Assembly (NCBI GenBank): GCA_009837885.1
Contig: VXSP01000008.1
Location: 1-63,628 of the forward strand
From: Holophagales bacterium
Lineage (GTDB): Bacteria; Acidobacteriota; Thermoanaerobaculia; Multivoradales; Multivoraceae
DNA length: 63,628 nt
Direction of reading: 5' to 3'
Both the position numbers and the translations under genes were made by a program. The notes below the pieces were generated by a model. That model saw only the letters and a list, made by a program, of their open reading frames with translations. It ran no database searches and was not told the DNA's origin. Shown piece by piece: positions 7,822 through 15,730 of this stretch (the first letter of the stretch is position 1; each line of letters starts with the position of its first letter).

Positions 7822-9111
7822 GTGGATTCGAACCGACAGGCGCTGGCGCGCAACGATCCCTCGGTGTGGGCGGCGATCGCCGGCGAGGAGGAGCGCGAAC
7901 GGCGCGGCGTCGAGCTGATCCCGTCGGAGAACTACACCTACCCGGAGGTCTTCGCGGCCAACGGCTCGGTGCTGACGAACAAGTACGCGGAGGGCTATCC
8001 CGGCCGCAGGTACTACGGCGGCCAGGAGTTCACGGACGCGGTCGAACGGCTGGCGATCGAGCGCGCCTGCAGGGTGTTCCGGGCCGAGCACGCGAACGTC
8101 CAGGCGCTGTCCGGCTCGCCGATGAACCAGGCCGCCTACTTCGCCTTCCTCGATCCCGGCGACACGGTGCTGGCGATGGACCTGTCGCACGGCGGCCACC
8201 TTACTCACGGCGCGCCGGTGTCCCACATGGGCCGCGTCTTCAACTTCATCCGCTACCGGACGGACCCGGCCAACAAGGGCGCGATCGACTTCGACGCCCT
8301 GCTCGCGCAGGCCCGCGAGCACAAGCCGAAGATGATCCTCTGCGGCTACTCGTCCTACCCGCGGGACTACGACTACCGCGAGTTCAAGCAGGTCGCCGAC
8401 GACGTCGGCGCGCTGACGATGGCCGACGTCTCCCACATCGGCGGCCTGATCGCCGGCAACGCGATGGACAACCCGCTCGACCACGGCTTCGACGTGATGA
8501 CGACGACCGGTCACAAGACCCTGCGCGGGCCCCGGAGCGGCCTCATCCTGTGCCGCGCGGAACACCGCCTCAAGATCGACAAGGCAGTGTTCCCGGGACT
8601 GCAGGGCGGCCCCCACATGAACGCCGTGGCCGCCCTGGCGATCACTCTCGGCAAGGCGCTCGAACCGGAGTTCGCGGTCTACGCGCGGCAGGTTCTGACC
8701 AACGCCAGGGTGCTGGCGGACGAGTTGATGAAGCGGGGCGCCGAACTGGTCACCGGCGGCACCGAGAACCACATGATGGTGCTCGACACGGAGAAGAGCT
8801 TCGGCATCGACGGCAGGGTCGCCGAGGAGACCCTGGACAGGGTGTCGATCACCGTCAACAAGCAGTTGATTCCGGACGATCCGCGGCCGCCGCTGCGGCC
8901 CAGCGGCATCCGCCTCGGCAGCCCGGCCGCGACCACGCGCGGCATGGAGGAGGCCGAGATGAAGCTGCTCGCCGAGTGGATCGTGGACGCCTTGCGACGC
9001 CACAGCGACGAGGGCCGCCTCGAGGCCATGCGCGGGGACATCGAGCGATTCTGCCTGCGCTTCCCCGTTCCTGGCGTCGCCCCGTCGGACGGCGGCGCCG
9101 GCGGAACCTGA
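7822..9111 (+). CDS. glyA: Serine hydroxymethyltransferase
   Basis: 429 residues from GTG 7822. It is a fold-type I PLP enzyme that interconverts serine and glycine and supplies 5,10-methylene-THF. Diagnostic segments are ELIPSENYTYPEV, NKYAEGYPGRRYYGG, ALSGSPMNQAAYFAF, DLSHGGHLTHG and the PLP-lysine motif TTTGHKTLRGP with K232. The ending is slightly divergent from E. coli GlyA, with NHMMVLDT and RPSGIRLGSPA. It follows the candidate selenoprotein gene by 43 nt and precedes an enoyl-CoA hydratase gene by 31 nt, so all may share a transcript. Confidence 0.9.
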   Translation: MDSNRQALARNDPSVWAAIAGEEERERRGVELIPSENYTYPEVFAANGSVLTNKYAEGYPGRRYYGGQEFTDAVERLAIERACRVFRAEHANVQALSGSPMNQAAYFAFLDPGDTVLAMDLSHGGHLTHGAPVSHMGRVFNFIRYRTDPANKGAIDFDALLAQAREHKPKMILCGYSSYPRDYDYREFKQVADDVGALTMADVSHIGGLIAGNAMDNPLDHGFDVMTTTGHKTLRGPRSGLILCRAEHRLKIDKAVFPGLQGGPHMNAVAALAITLGKALEPEFAVYARQVLTNARVLADELMKRGAELVTGGTENHMMVLDTEKSFGIDGRVAEETLDRVSITVNKQLIPDDPRPPLRPSGIRLGSPAATTRGMEEAEMKLLAEWIVDALRRHSDEGRLEAMRGDIERFCLRFPVPGVAPSDGGAGGT

Positions 9112-9142
9112 AACACCAACCGCCAAGAGGCTGAAGCACGAG

Positions 9143-10000
9143 ATGGCCCCTGAACCCCGCGACCAAGCGACCCGCCAGGAACTCGAGGACGGCGTCCTCA
9201 CGATCACGCTGAACCGGCCCGAGCGTCTCAACGCCTTCAACGGTCAGATGATGGCGGAGATGATGGACGCCTTCGACCGCGCGGACACGGACGACAACGT
9301 CCGTGCCATCGTCGTCACCGGAGAGGGCCGGGGATTCTGCGCCGGCGCCGATCTGTCCTCCGGCGGCGACACCTTCGCCCGTTCCAACGCCCCCATCGAC
9401 GACTACCGGGACGGCGGCGGCATCCTGTCGCTGCGGATCTACGACCTGCGCAAGCCGATCATCGCCGCGATCAACGGCCCCGCGGTCGGCGTCGGGATCA
9501 CGATGACCCTGCCGATGGACGTTCGCCTCGCCTCCACCGAGGCAAGGATGGGCTTCGTCTTCGTGCGGCGGGGCATGGTGCCCGAGGCCTGCAGCACCTA
9601 CTTCCTGCCCCGCCTGGTGGGCATGGGCAGAGCCTCCGAGTGGGCGCTGACCGGCCGGGTCTTCCCGGCCTCGGAGGCGCTCGAGGCAGGCCTGGTCAGC
9701 CGCGTCCTGCCCCCCGGGGAACTGCTTCCCGCGGCCCGCGAGCTGGCCCGGGAGATCGCCGCCAACACCTCGCCGGTTTCGGTGGCGCTCACGCGGCACA
9801 TGCTGTGGAAAGGGCTCGATGTCGACTCGCCGATGGCTGCCCACCGGGTCGAGTCGAAGGGCATCTACACCCGCGGCAGGAGCGACGACGCGAGGGAGGG
9901 CGTGACATCCTTCCTTGAGAAGCGCCCGGCCGAGTTTCCGATGAAGGTGAGTTCCGACCTGCCGCCCTGGTTCCCCTGGTGGGAGGACGAACCGTTCTAG
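9143..10000 (+). CDS. Enoyl-CoA hydratase/isomerase family protein
   Basis: 285 residues. Crotonase fold: LTITLNRPERLNAFNGQM near residue 18, oxyanion-hole segments GRGFCAGADLSSGG and AINGPAVGVGITMTLPMDVRLAS, then ARMGFVFVRRGMVPEACSTYFLPRLVG. The Glu in the MVPEA segment lies where catalytic acids of hydratases occur. Likely acts on acyl-CoA in fatty-acid or related catabolism. Its last 22 bases overlap the potential GTG start of the following transporter. Confidence 0.88.
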   Translation: MAPEPRDQATRQELEDGVLTITLNRPERLNAFNGQMMAEMMDAFDRADTDDNVRAIVVTGEGRGFCAGADLSSGGDTFARSNAPIDDYRDGGGILSLRIYDLRKPIIAAINGPAVGVGITMTLPMDVRLASTEARMGFVFVRRGMVPEACSTYFLPRLVGMGRASEWALTGRVFPASEALEAGLVSRVLPPGELLPAARELAREIAANTSPVSVALTRHMLWKGLDVDSPMAAHRVESKGIYTRGRSDDAREGVTSFLEKRPAEFPMKVSSDLPPWFPWWEDEPF

Positions 10001-11325
10001 GTCCTGGCGGCAGCGGATCGCAGCCTGCCGCCCGCCGCGGAGCGGTGGCGTCCTGGTGTCTCTACGACTGGGCCAACTCCGCGTTCACCACCCTGGTGGT
10101 GACCTTCGTCTACGCCACCTACTTCTCCCAGACGTTCGCCGGGGACGCGGATCGCGGCACCGCCCTGTGGTCGCGCGGGATCACGATCAGTTCCCTGATC
10201 ATCGCCATCATCTCGCCGCTGCTGGGAGCAATGGCCGACCGCTCGGGCCTCAGGCGCCGCTTCCTGGCCGCCGCCACCCTGGTCTCGGTCGCCGCCACCG
10301 CCTGGCTGACCTTCATCGTCCCGGGCAGCGGCAACGCAGTTCTTTCGGCACTGACGCTGTTCGTCATCGCGAACGTCGGTTTCGAGGTCGGCATGGTGTT
10401 CTACAACGCCTTCCTGCCCCAGTTGTCGACGCCCCGAACGATCGGACGGATCTCCGGCTACGCGTGGGGGCTCGGCTACGCGGGAGGGCTCGTCTGCCTC
10501 GTGGTCGCTCTGCTCGGGCTGATCGGTCTCGGCGAGGGTGCGCCCTGGCTCCCGCTCAGCACGGAAGACGGCTTCAACGTCCGCGCCTCGAACCTGCTCG
10601 TCGCCGCCTGGTTCCTGGTCTTCAGCCTGCCGGCGCTCATCGTGATGCGCGACGAAGCAACCCCTCGCAGCGGCGCATCCACTCGCGGCACGGTCGCAGC
10701 CGTGCGCGGCGCCTTCCGGGACCTCGGCCGCACCCTGACCCGGATCCGTGATTACCGGGACATCGTCCGCTTTCTCGTCGCGCGCCTGATCTACAACGAC
10801 GGACTGATCACCGTGTTCGCCTTCGGCGGCGTCTACGCCGCGGGCACCTTCGGCATGGACACGGCGGAGGTGATCGTGTTCGGCATCGCACTCAACGTGG
10901 CGGCCGGACTGGGTGCGTTCCTGTTCGGGCTCGTCGACGACCGGCTGGGCGGCCGCACCACCGTACTCTGGAGCCTGGTCGGCCTGTTCGTCTGCTCCCT
11001 GGTCGCGGTCGCGGCGCCGAACAAGGCCTGGTTCTGGGGCGCGGCGCTGGTGCTGGGCCTGTTCATGGGTCCCAACCAGTCGGCGAGCCGGTCGCTCATG
11101 GGCCGGTTCGCGCCCAAGCGCTACGAGTCCGAGTTCTTCGGCTTCTTCGCCTTCTCGGGCAAGGCGACGGCGTTTCTCGGTCCGCTGCTGCTGGGCCTCA
11201 TCACCGCCGGCTACGGGCAGCGCGCCGGCATCGCCGTCGTCCTGGTGTTCTTCCTGGTCGGCGGTCTGCTGCTGCTCCGGGTCGATGAGGCCCGGGGCAT
11301 CGAACGAGCGGCGCGCAGCGCATAG
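9979..11325 (+). CDS. MFS transporter of the UMF1/Atg22 type
   Basis: 448 residues from GTG 9979; a second in-frame GTG at 10045 (start of ASWCLYDWANSAF) is an equally plausible start and avoids overlap with the hydratase gene. The family signature WCLYDWANSAFTTLVVTFVYATYF is at about residues 26-49. Eleven to twelve hydrophobic helices follow, with a central loop at about 225-250 and RSLMGRFAPKRYESEFFGFFAFSGKATAF late in the protein, both typical of bacterial UMF1 permeases. Substrate unknown. Confidence 0.85.
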   Translation: MGGRTVLGPGGSGSQPAARRGAVASWCLYDWANSAFTTLVVTFVYATYFSQTFAGDADRGTALWSRGITISSLIIAIISPLLGAMADRSGLRRRFLAAATLVSVAATAWLTFIVPGSGNAVLSALTLFVIANVGFEVGMVFYNAFLPQLSTPRTIGRISGYAWGLGYAGGLVCLVVALLGLIGLGEGAPWLPLSTEDGFNVRASNLLVAAWFLVFSLPALIVMRDEATPRSGASTRGTVAAVRGAFRDLGRTLTRIRDYRDIVRFLVARLIYNDGLITVFAFGGVYAAGTFGMDTAEVIVFGIALNVAAGLGAFLFGLVDDRLGGRTTVLWSLVGLFVCSLVAVAAPNKAWFWGAALVLGLFMGPNQSASRSLMGRFAPKRYESEFFGFFAFSGKATAFLGPLLLGLITAGYGQRAGIAVVLVFFLVGGLLLLRVDEARGIERAARSA

Positions 11326-11373
11326 CCGCGTCAACAATGGACTCCGGAATCACGTAGAACAGAGAGGGGAGCG

Positions 11374-11964
11374 ATGGAGGCAGTCAGCGACTGGTGGGGA
11401 TCACTGGAGGGGGCCTACCGCGTTTTCTACGCGCTTGGGATGGTCTCGGCACTGGCGCTGCTCGTTCAGGTCATCCTCACCGTCTTCGGACTCGACGACA
11501 TCTTCGACGCGGCCGACGGCGACGGCGTATCCCTGCTCTCGCTGCGCACCGTGAGCGGCTTTCTGGCCGGCTTCGGCTGGACCGGCGTCGTCATGCTCCG
11601 CGCCGGCTACTCGACGCTGCCCGCGGCGATCGGCGGCACGGTCGTCGGCCTGCTGTTCGCCGGCCTCCTGTTCCTCATCATGCGCGTGATGATGGGGCTT
11701 CGGCACAGCGGCACGATCGACTACCGGAACGCGGTCGGCGTCGCCGGCAAGGTCTACGCGCCGATCGGCGCCAGCCTCGAGAAGCCCGGCCAGGTCGAAG
11801 TTCTGGTCCAGGGCCGCCTGCGGACCGTCGCCGCGATGACGCGGCACGACCAGGACCTGCCGACTCTCGCCCGCATCCGCGTGGTCGACCTCCTCGATCA
11901 GAACACCCTGCTCGTCGCTCCCCTCGACGCGGAAGCCGACGACCCGAAAGAAAACAGCCAGTAG
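11374..11964 (+). CDS. NfeD-like membrane protein
   Basis: 196 residues with three transmembrane segments (about 19-39, 58-80 and 88-110) followed by a C-terminal OB-fold-like domain (GVAGKVYAPIGASLEKPGQVEVLVQGRLRTVAAM). This is the short NfeD/YuaF layout that works with flotillin in membrane microdomains. A purine-rich AGAGAGGGGAG ribosome site precedes ATG 11374. The flotillin gene starts 16 nt downstream, the usual operon arrangement. Confidence 0.85.
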   Translation: MEAVSDWWGSLEGAYRVFYALGMVSALALLVQVILTVFGLDDIFDAADGDGVSLLSLRTVSGFLAGFGWTGVVMLRAGYSTLPAAIGGTVVGLLFAGLLFLIMRVMMGLRHSGTIDYRNAVGVAGKVYAPIGASLEKPGQVEVLVQGRLRTVAAMTRHDQDLPTLARIRVVDLLDQNTLLVAPLDAEADDPKENSQ

Positions 11965-11980
11965 CCAGGAGACTCCATAC

Positions 11981-13408
11981 GTGGACCTGATCATCCTCAT
12001 CCTGTCCGCCCTGGCGGCGGTTCTCATCCTCGTCTTCGCGCTCTCGAGTCGATACCGGCGCTGCCCCTCCGACCGCATCCTCGTGGTCTACGGGAAGATC
12101 GGCGGCACCGGCTCGGCCAAGTGCTACCACGGCGGCGCGGCCTTCATCGTGCCCATCCTCCAGGCGCACCAGTTCCTCGATCTCGAACCGATGACGATGG
12201 ACATCAACCTGACCGGCGCGCTGTCGAAGCAGAACATCCGCGTGAACTGCCCGTCGACGTTCACCGTCGGCATCTCGACCGAGTCCGGAGTGATGGAGAA
12301 CGCGGCGGAGCGCCTCCTGGGCATGCAGATGGAGCGCGTGTCGGCGCTCGCCCGCGACATCATCTTCGGCCAGATGCGCGTGGTGCTGGCGACCATGCCG
12401 ATCGAAGAGATCAACGCCGACCGCGACAAGCTGATCGAGAACATCTCGAACGGCGTCGAGGTCGAGCTGAAGAAGGTTGGCCTGCGGCTGATCAACGTGA
12501 ACATTCAGGACATCACGGACGAGTCCGGCTACATCGACGCGCTCGGCAAGGAGGCCGCGGCGCGGGCGATCAACGAGGCGAAGGTCAAGGTCGCCGAGCA
12601 GGAGCGCGACGGTGAGGTCGGCGCCGCGGCCGCGGAACGCGACCGGCGCATCCAGGTCGCCGAGGCCCGGGCGACGGCCCAGGAGGGCGAGAACGAATCC
12701 GCGGTGCGGGTGGCCCAGTCCGACTCTCAGCGGAGAAAGGAAGAGGCCGAGGCCGAGCGCGACGCCTCAGCCGCCGAGAAGGTCAAGGCCGCCCAGGCGC
12801 TGCAGGAAGCCTACGCGGCGCAGCAGGAGTCCGAGGTCGCGCGCGCCAGCCGTGAGCAGGCGACCCAGCGGGCGGACGTCGTCGTCCCCGCCGAGATCAA
12901 GAAGGAAGAGATAGCCACCCTCGCCGAAGCCGAGGCCGAGCGCAACCGCCGCCTGAAGCGCGGCGAGGCGGATGGCATCCGGTCGCTGACCGACGCAGAC
13001 GCCGACCGGATTCAGCGCCTCCAGGAAGCCGAAGCGGCAGGTATCGAGGCGATCCTCAAGAAGAAGGCCGAGGGCTTCGACCAGATCGTCGACGCGATCG
13101 GCGGCGCGGACAACGCGGCGCTGCTCCTGGCCACCGAGCAGCTACCCAAGCTGGTCGAAGAGCAGGTCAGGGCGATCGCCGGTCTCAAGATCGACAACGT
13201 CACGGTCTGGGACGGCGGCCGCGGCGAGAACGGCAAGACCGCCACCGCGGACTTCGTCTCCGGCCTGGTCGGTTCCCTGCCGCCGCTCCACGAGCTGACG
13301 AAGAACGTCGGCATCAAGCTGCCGGAGTACCTGGGCAGCCGCGAGGAGGGCGAGGCGGCTTCGTCCGAGAAGCCCGAAGCCGATCCCGACTCTGAGGCGC
13401 CTACGTGA
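11981..13408 (+). CDS. Flotillin family protein (FloT/YuaG-like)
   Basis: 475 residues from GTG 11981, preceded by CAGGAGA. An N-terminal membrane hairpin (LIILILSALAAVLILVFAL) leads into a PHB/SPFH domain (RILVVYGKIGG, GTGSAKCYHGGAAFIVPILQ) to about residue 200. A long Ala/Glu-rich coiled coil spans about 190-400 (repeats of AEAERNRR type), then a C-terminal assembly segment. Scaffolds functional membrane microdomains together with the NfeD protein encoded just upstream. Its stop overlaps the convergent rpmB gene by 8 nt. Confidence 0.92.
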   Translation: MDLIILILSALAAVLILVFALSSRYRRCPSDRILVVYGKIGGTGSAKCYHGGAAFIVPILQAHQFLDLEPMTMDINLTGALSKQNIRVNCPSTFTVGISTESGVMENAAERLLGMQMERVSALARDIIFGQMRVVLATMPIEEINADRDKLIENISNGVEVELKKVGLRLINVNIQDITDESGYIDALGKEAAARAINEAKVKVAEQERDGEVGAAAAERDRRIQVAEARATAQEGENESAVRVAQSDSQRRKEEAEAERDASAAEKVKAAQALQEAYAAQQESEVARASREQATQRADVVVPAEIKKEEIATLAEAEAERNRRLKRGEADGIRSLTDADADRIQRLQEAEAAGIEAILKKKAEGFDQIVDAIGGADNAALLLATEQLPKLVEEQVRAIAGLKIDNVTVWDGGRGENGKTATADFVSGLVGSLPPLHELTKNVGIKLPEYLGSREEGEAASSEKPEADPDSEAPT

Positions 13409-13640
13409 TGTCGCGAAGCGTCAGGCCGCGGCTCTTCAGATAGGGCATCAGGCCCTTCCTGTCGATCGTCCGGAGCGCGCGGGTCGACACCTTGAGCTTG
13501 AGCGTCCGCTTCAGCTCGGGCACGTACAGCCGCTTGGTCTGGATGTTCGGCCGCTGCCACTTGTTCGTGACGTTGTGCGCGTGCGAGATGTTGTGGCCGC
13601 TCAGCGGCTTCTTGCCGGTGATCCGGCAGACTCTGGGCAT
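13401..13640 (-). CDS. rpmB: 50S ribosomal protein L28
   Basis: 79 residues from ATG 13640. The N-terminus PRVCRITGKKPLSGHNISHAHN and the RRxxPNIQTKRLYVPE-like middle are diagnostic of bacterial L28. Only one Cys is present, so it is a non-zinc-ribbon form. It is transcribed alone on the minus strand behind an extended -10 box with a ~60 nt leader, converging on the flotillin gene. Confidence 0.95.
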   Translation of the reverse strand: MPRVCRITGKKPLSGHNISHAHNVTNKWQRPNIQTKRLYVPELKRTLKLKVSTRALRTIDRKGLMPYLKSRGLTLRDIT

Positions 13641-13703
13641 GTCAGGACTCCATCGGCGCGACGTCTCGGCTGCGAGCGTCGGGGCGGTCGTGTTCGGCGC
13701 GCG

Positions 13704-13712
13704 ATCATAGCA
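13704..13712 (-). promoter_or_regulatory. Extended -10 promoter of rpmB
   Basis: TGCTATGAT on the minus strand, 64 nt before the rpmB ATG. This is the best match to the TG-Y-TANNNT consensus in the window. Confidence 0.55.
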
Positions 13713-13753
13713 GCGATCGGCTCCTCGCGCCGCCACTGCCCGCCGCCGCCGGC

Positions 13754-13762
13754 TGTTACGCT
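13754..13762 (+). promoter_or_regulatory. Extended -10 promoter element
   Basis: TGTTACGCT, 59 nt before the GTG start of the Tat-signal TPP enzyme. In this case a clear ribosome site (GGGAGGA) precedes the start, so the transcript has a leader. Confidence 0.45.
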
Positions 13763-13821
13763 GTGATTCTTCAGCACGGAACGCTGGCGCCCCGACGGGC
13801 GCACCATCGGGAGGACCCACC

Positions 13822-15681
13822 GTGAACGAACTGGTCTACCGCTTCCTCCGCAACGATCTCTCGCGCCGCGGGTTCATTCAGGCGCTGACCGCGCTGGGGC
13901 TGACCGGCACGATCGCGGAGTCCACCGCCAACGCCGCGGCCGCCGCCGCGAACGCCGATCCGGAAACGGGCAGCCGCACCGCCAACGGCACCGGCGGCGA
14001 GCTGATGGTCGAACAGATGGAGGCGGCCGGCGTCCGCTTCCTGTTCACGAACCCCGGCTCGTTCGAGGTCGGCCTGTTCGACGCCTTCCTCGACCGGCCG
14101 AAGATGCAGCTCATCATGGGGCTCCACGAGGGAATCGTCATCTCGATGGCCGACGGCTACCACAAGGCCTCCGGCGAACCGGCCTTCGTCAACGTCCACG
14201 TGATCGCCGGCACCGCCCAGTCCGCCGGCCAGCTCTACAACTCGAGCCGCGACGGCTCCGCTCTCGTCGTCACCGCCGGCCTGCTCGACAACGAGATGCA
14301 GGACGACAACCTGCTGCTGGCGGCCCGACCCGGCTTCGACCAGAAGGACGTGAACCGGCAGTTCACGAAGATGTCCTGGGAGACCCGGGATCCCGAGTCC
14401 ATTCCGGTCATGCTCCGGCGGGCCTTCAAGGTCGCGACCACGGCGCCCGGCGGCCCGACCTACCTGGCCCTGGCCAACCACGCCCTGGAGGCCAGGGGCG
14501 TCTCCGCCACGATCCACGACCGTCCCTCCTTCATCATTCCCGACGAGATTCCAGCTCGCACCGAGGACATCGAGGCGGTGGCGCGGATGCTGATCGAGGC
14601 GGAGTCACCGATCCTCCACGTCGGCGACGAAGTGAGCAAGGCCGGCGCCCAGCAGGCGGTGCTGGAGCTCGCGGAGCTGCTCAACGTTCCGGTGGCCGAC
14701 GCGAACTGGCCCTACCACAACTTCCCGCGCATGCACCCGCTGTTCGCCGGCGGCTACAACAGCCGCGGCCGCGACTTCGTGCTGCGCATCGGCGTCGGCG
14801 ACATCGGCGGCACCGCCGCCGCCGGGCCCGACGCCGCGGGCTCCCAGAGCGCCTGGATCGGCCTGAACACCGGCGCGATCGGCGGCGACCGGCCGTTCGG
14901 GCGTGCCGTCGTCGCGAACACGAAGCTGGCCGCGGAAGCGCTCGTCGAGGCCGTCGAGTCGCTCACCACCGAGGAGCGCCGGAAGAAGATCCGCGACTCG
15001 AGAGCCGAATCCGCCCGCCGGCAGCCACAGCTCGACCAGGCGAACGTGGGCCGCAGCCCGATCCACGCCGACGAGCTGGGCCACGTGCTCGAGACCGAGC
15101 TCGATCCCAACGCCATCATCGTCAGCGAGAATCTGAGCGGCTCGAACCAGTTCTTCTCCACCGGCCACCGCGACGGCGAGAAGACCTGGCTCGCCACCTC
15201 CGGCGCCGGCCTCGGCTGGGGCATCGGCGCCGCGACCGGCGCCAAGCTCGGCCAGCCCGACCGGCAGGTCGTCTGCAACATCGGTGACGGCTCAGTCATG
15301 TACAGCGCTGCCGGCTTCTGGAGCCAGGCCCGTTACGGCGTGCCGGTCCTGACCGTGGTCACGAACAACCGGAACTACCAGACGGTCCGCTTCGCCTACG
15401 CCCGCTACGACGGCAGGATGAAGGCGGCCAACCGGTACACCGGCATGCACCTCGGCGACCCCGACATCGACTTCGCCGGCCTCGCCCGGAGTCAGGGCGT
15501 CGACGGCGTCACCGTCGAGTCCGCCGCCGACCTGCGGCCGGCGATCCGCCGCGGCATCGAAGTCACGCGCGCCGGCGAACCCTTCCTGGTCGACGTCGTC
15601 GTCGACCGCAAGGGCGACGGCGGTGACTCCACCTGGCACCAGGAGTTCAGCCTCGCCGACCAGCGAACGAAGTCCGTCTAG
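13822..15681 (+). CDS. Thiamine-pyrophosphate enzyme (acetolactate synthase/benzoylformate decarboxylase-like) with a Tat-like signal
   Basis: 619 residues from GTG 13822 with GGGAGGA upstream. Residues 13-45 read DLSRRGFIQALTALGLTG and then Ala-rich, a twin-arginine signal pattern (SRRxFI). The rest is a complete three-domain TPP enzyme: Pyr domain from about 60 (FLFTNPGSFE, catalytic-type Glu in LHEGIVISMADGY), a central domain, and the PP domain with G488-D-G-S and the downstream NN (VVTNNRNYQ), the metal/TPP motif. Such decarboxylases and ligases are normally cytoplasmic, so a Tat signal is unusual. Substrate cannot be assigned. Confidence 0.8.
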   Translation: MNELVYRFLRNDLSRRGFIQALTALGLTGTIAESTANAAAAAANADPETGSRTANGTGGELMVEQMEAAGVRFLFTNPGSFEVGLFDAFLDRPKMQLIMGLHEGIVISMADGYHKASGEPAFVNVHVIAGTAQSAGQLYNSSRDGSALVVTAGLLDNEMQDDNLLLAARPGFDQKDVNRQFTKMSWETRDPESIPVMLRRAFKVATTAPGGPTYLALANHALEARGVSATIHDRPSFIIPDEIPARTEDIEAVARMLIEAESPILHVGDEVSKAGAQQAVLELAELLNVPVADANWPYHNFPRMHPLFAGGYNSRGRDFVLRIGVGDIGGTAAAGPDAAGSQSAWIGLNTGAIGGDRPFGRAVVANTKLAAEALVEAVESLTTEERRKKIRDSRAESARRQPQLDQANVGRSPIHADELGHVLETELDPNAIIVSENLSGSNQFFSTGHRDGEKTWLATSGAGLGWGIGAATGAKLGQPDRQVVCNIGDGSVMYSAAGFWSQARYGVPVLTVVTNNRNYQTVRFAYARYDGRMKAANRYTGMHLGDPDIDFAGLARSQGVDGVTVESAADLRPAIRRGIEVTRAGEPFLVDVVVDRKGDGGDSTWHQEFSLADQRTKSV

Positions 15682-15703
15682 GAGCTTGCGCCACGCACAC
15701 TGG

Positions 15704-15730
15704 GTGCGCCGGCGTCCCCGCCGGCTTCTG
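15704..15730 (+). repeat. Small GC-rich hairpin repeat
   Basis: A 7 bp stem GCCGGCG 15708-15714 with CGCCGGC 15719-15725 and a TCCC loop, followed by TTCTG. The same hairpin with loop TCCT occurs, reversed, at 63566-63583, where CTTCTG also lies nearby. Its presence in the first codons of the DUF5916 gene makes that start less certain. Confidence 0.4.

Noticed and set aside
7373..7822. Alternative frame over the peroxiredoxin, which could suggest a frameshift instead of selenocysteine
   Set aside because: The frame before and after the TGA is the same and is family-like right across it, so no shift is needed.
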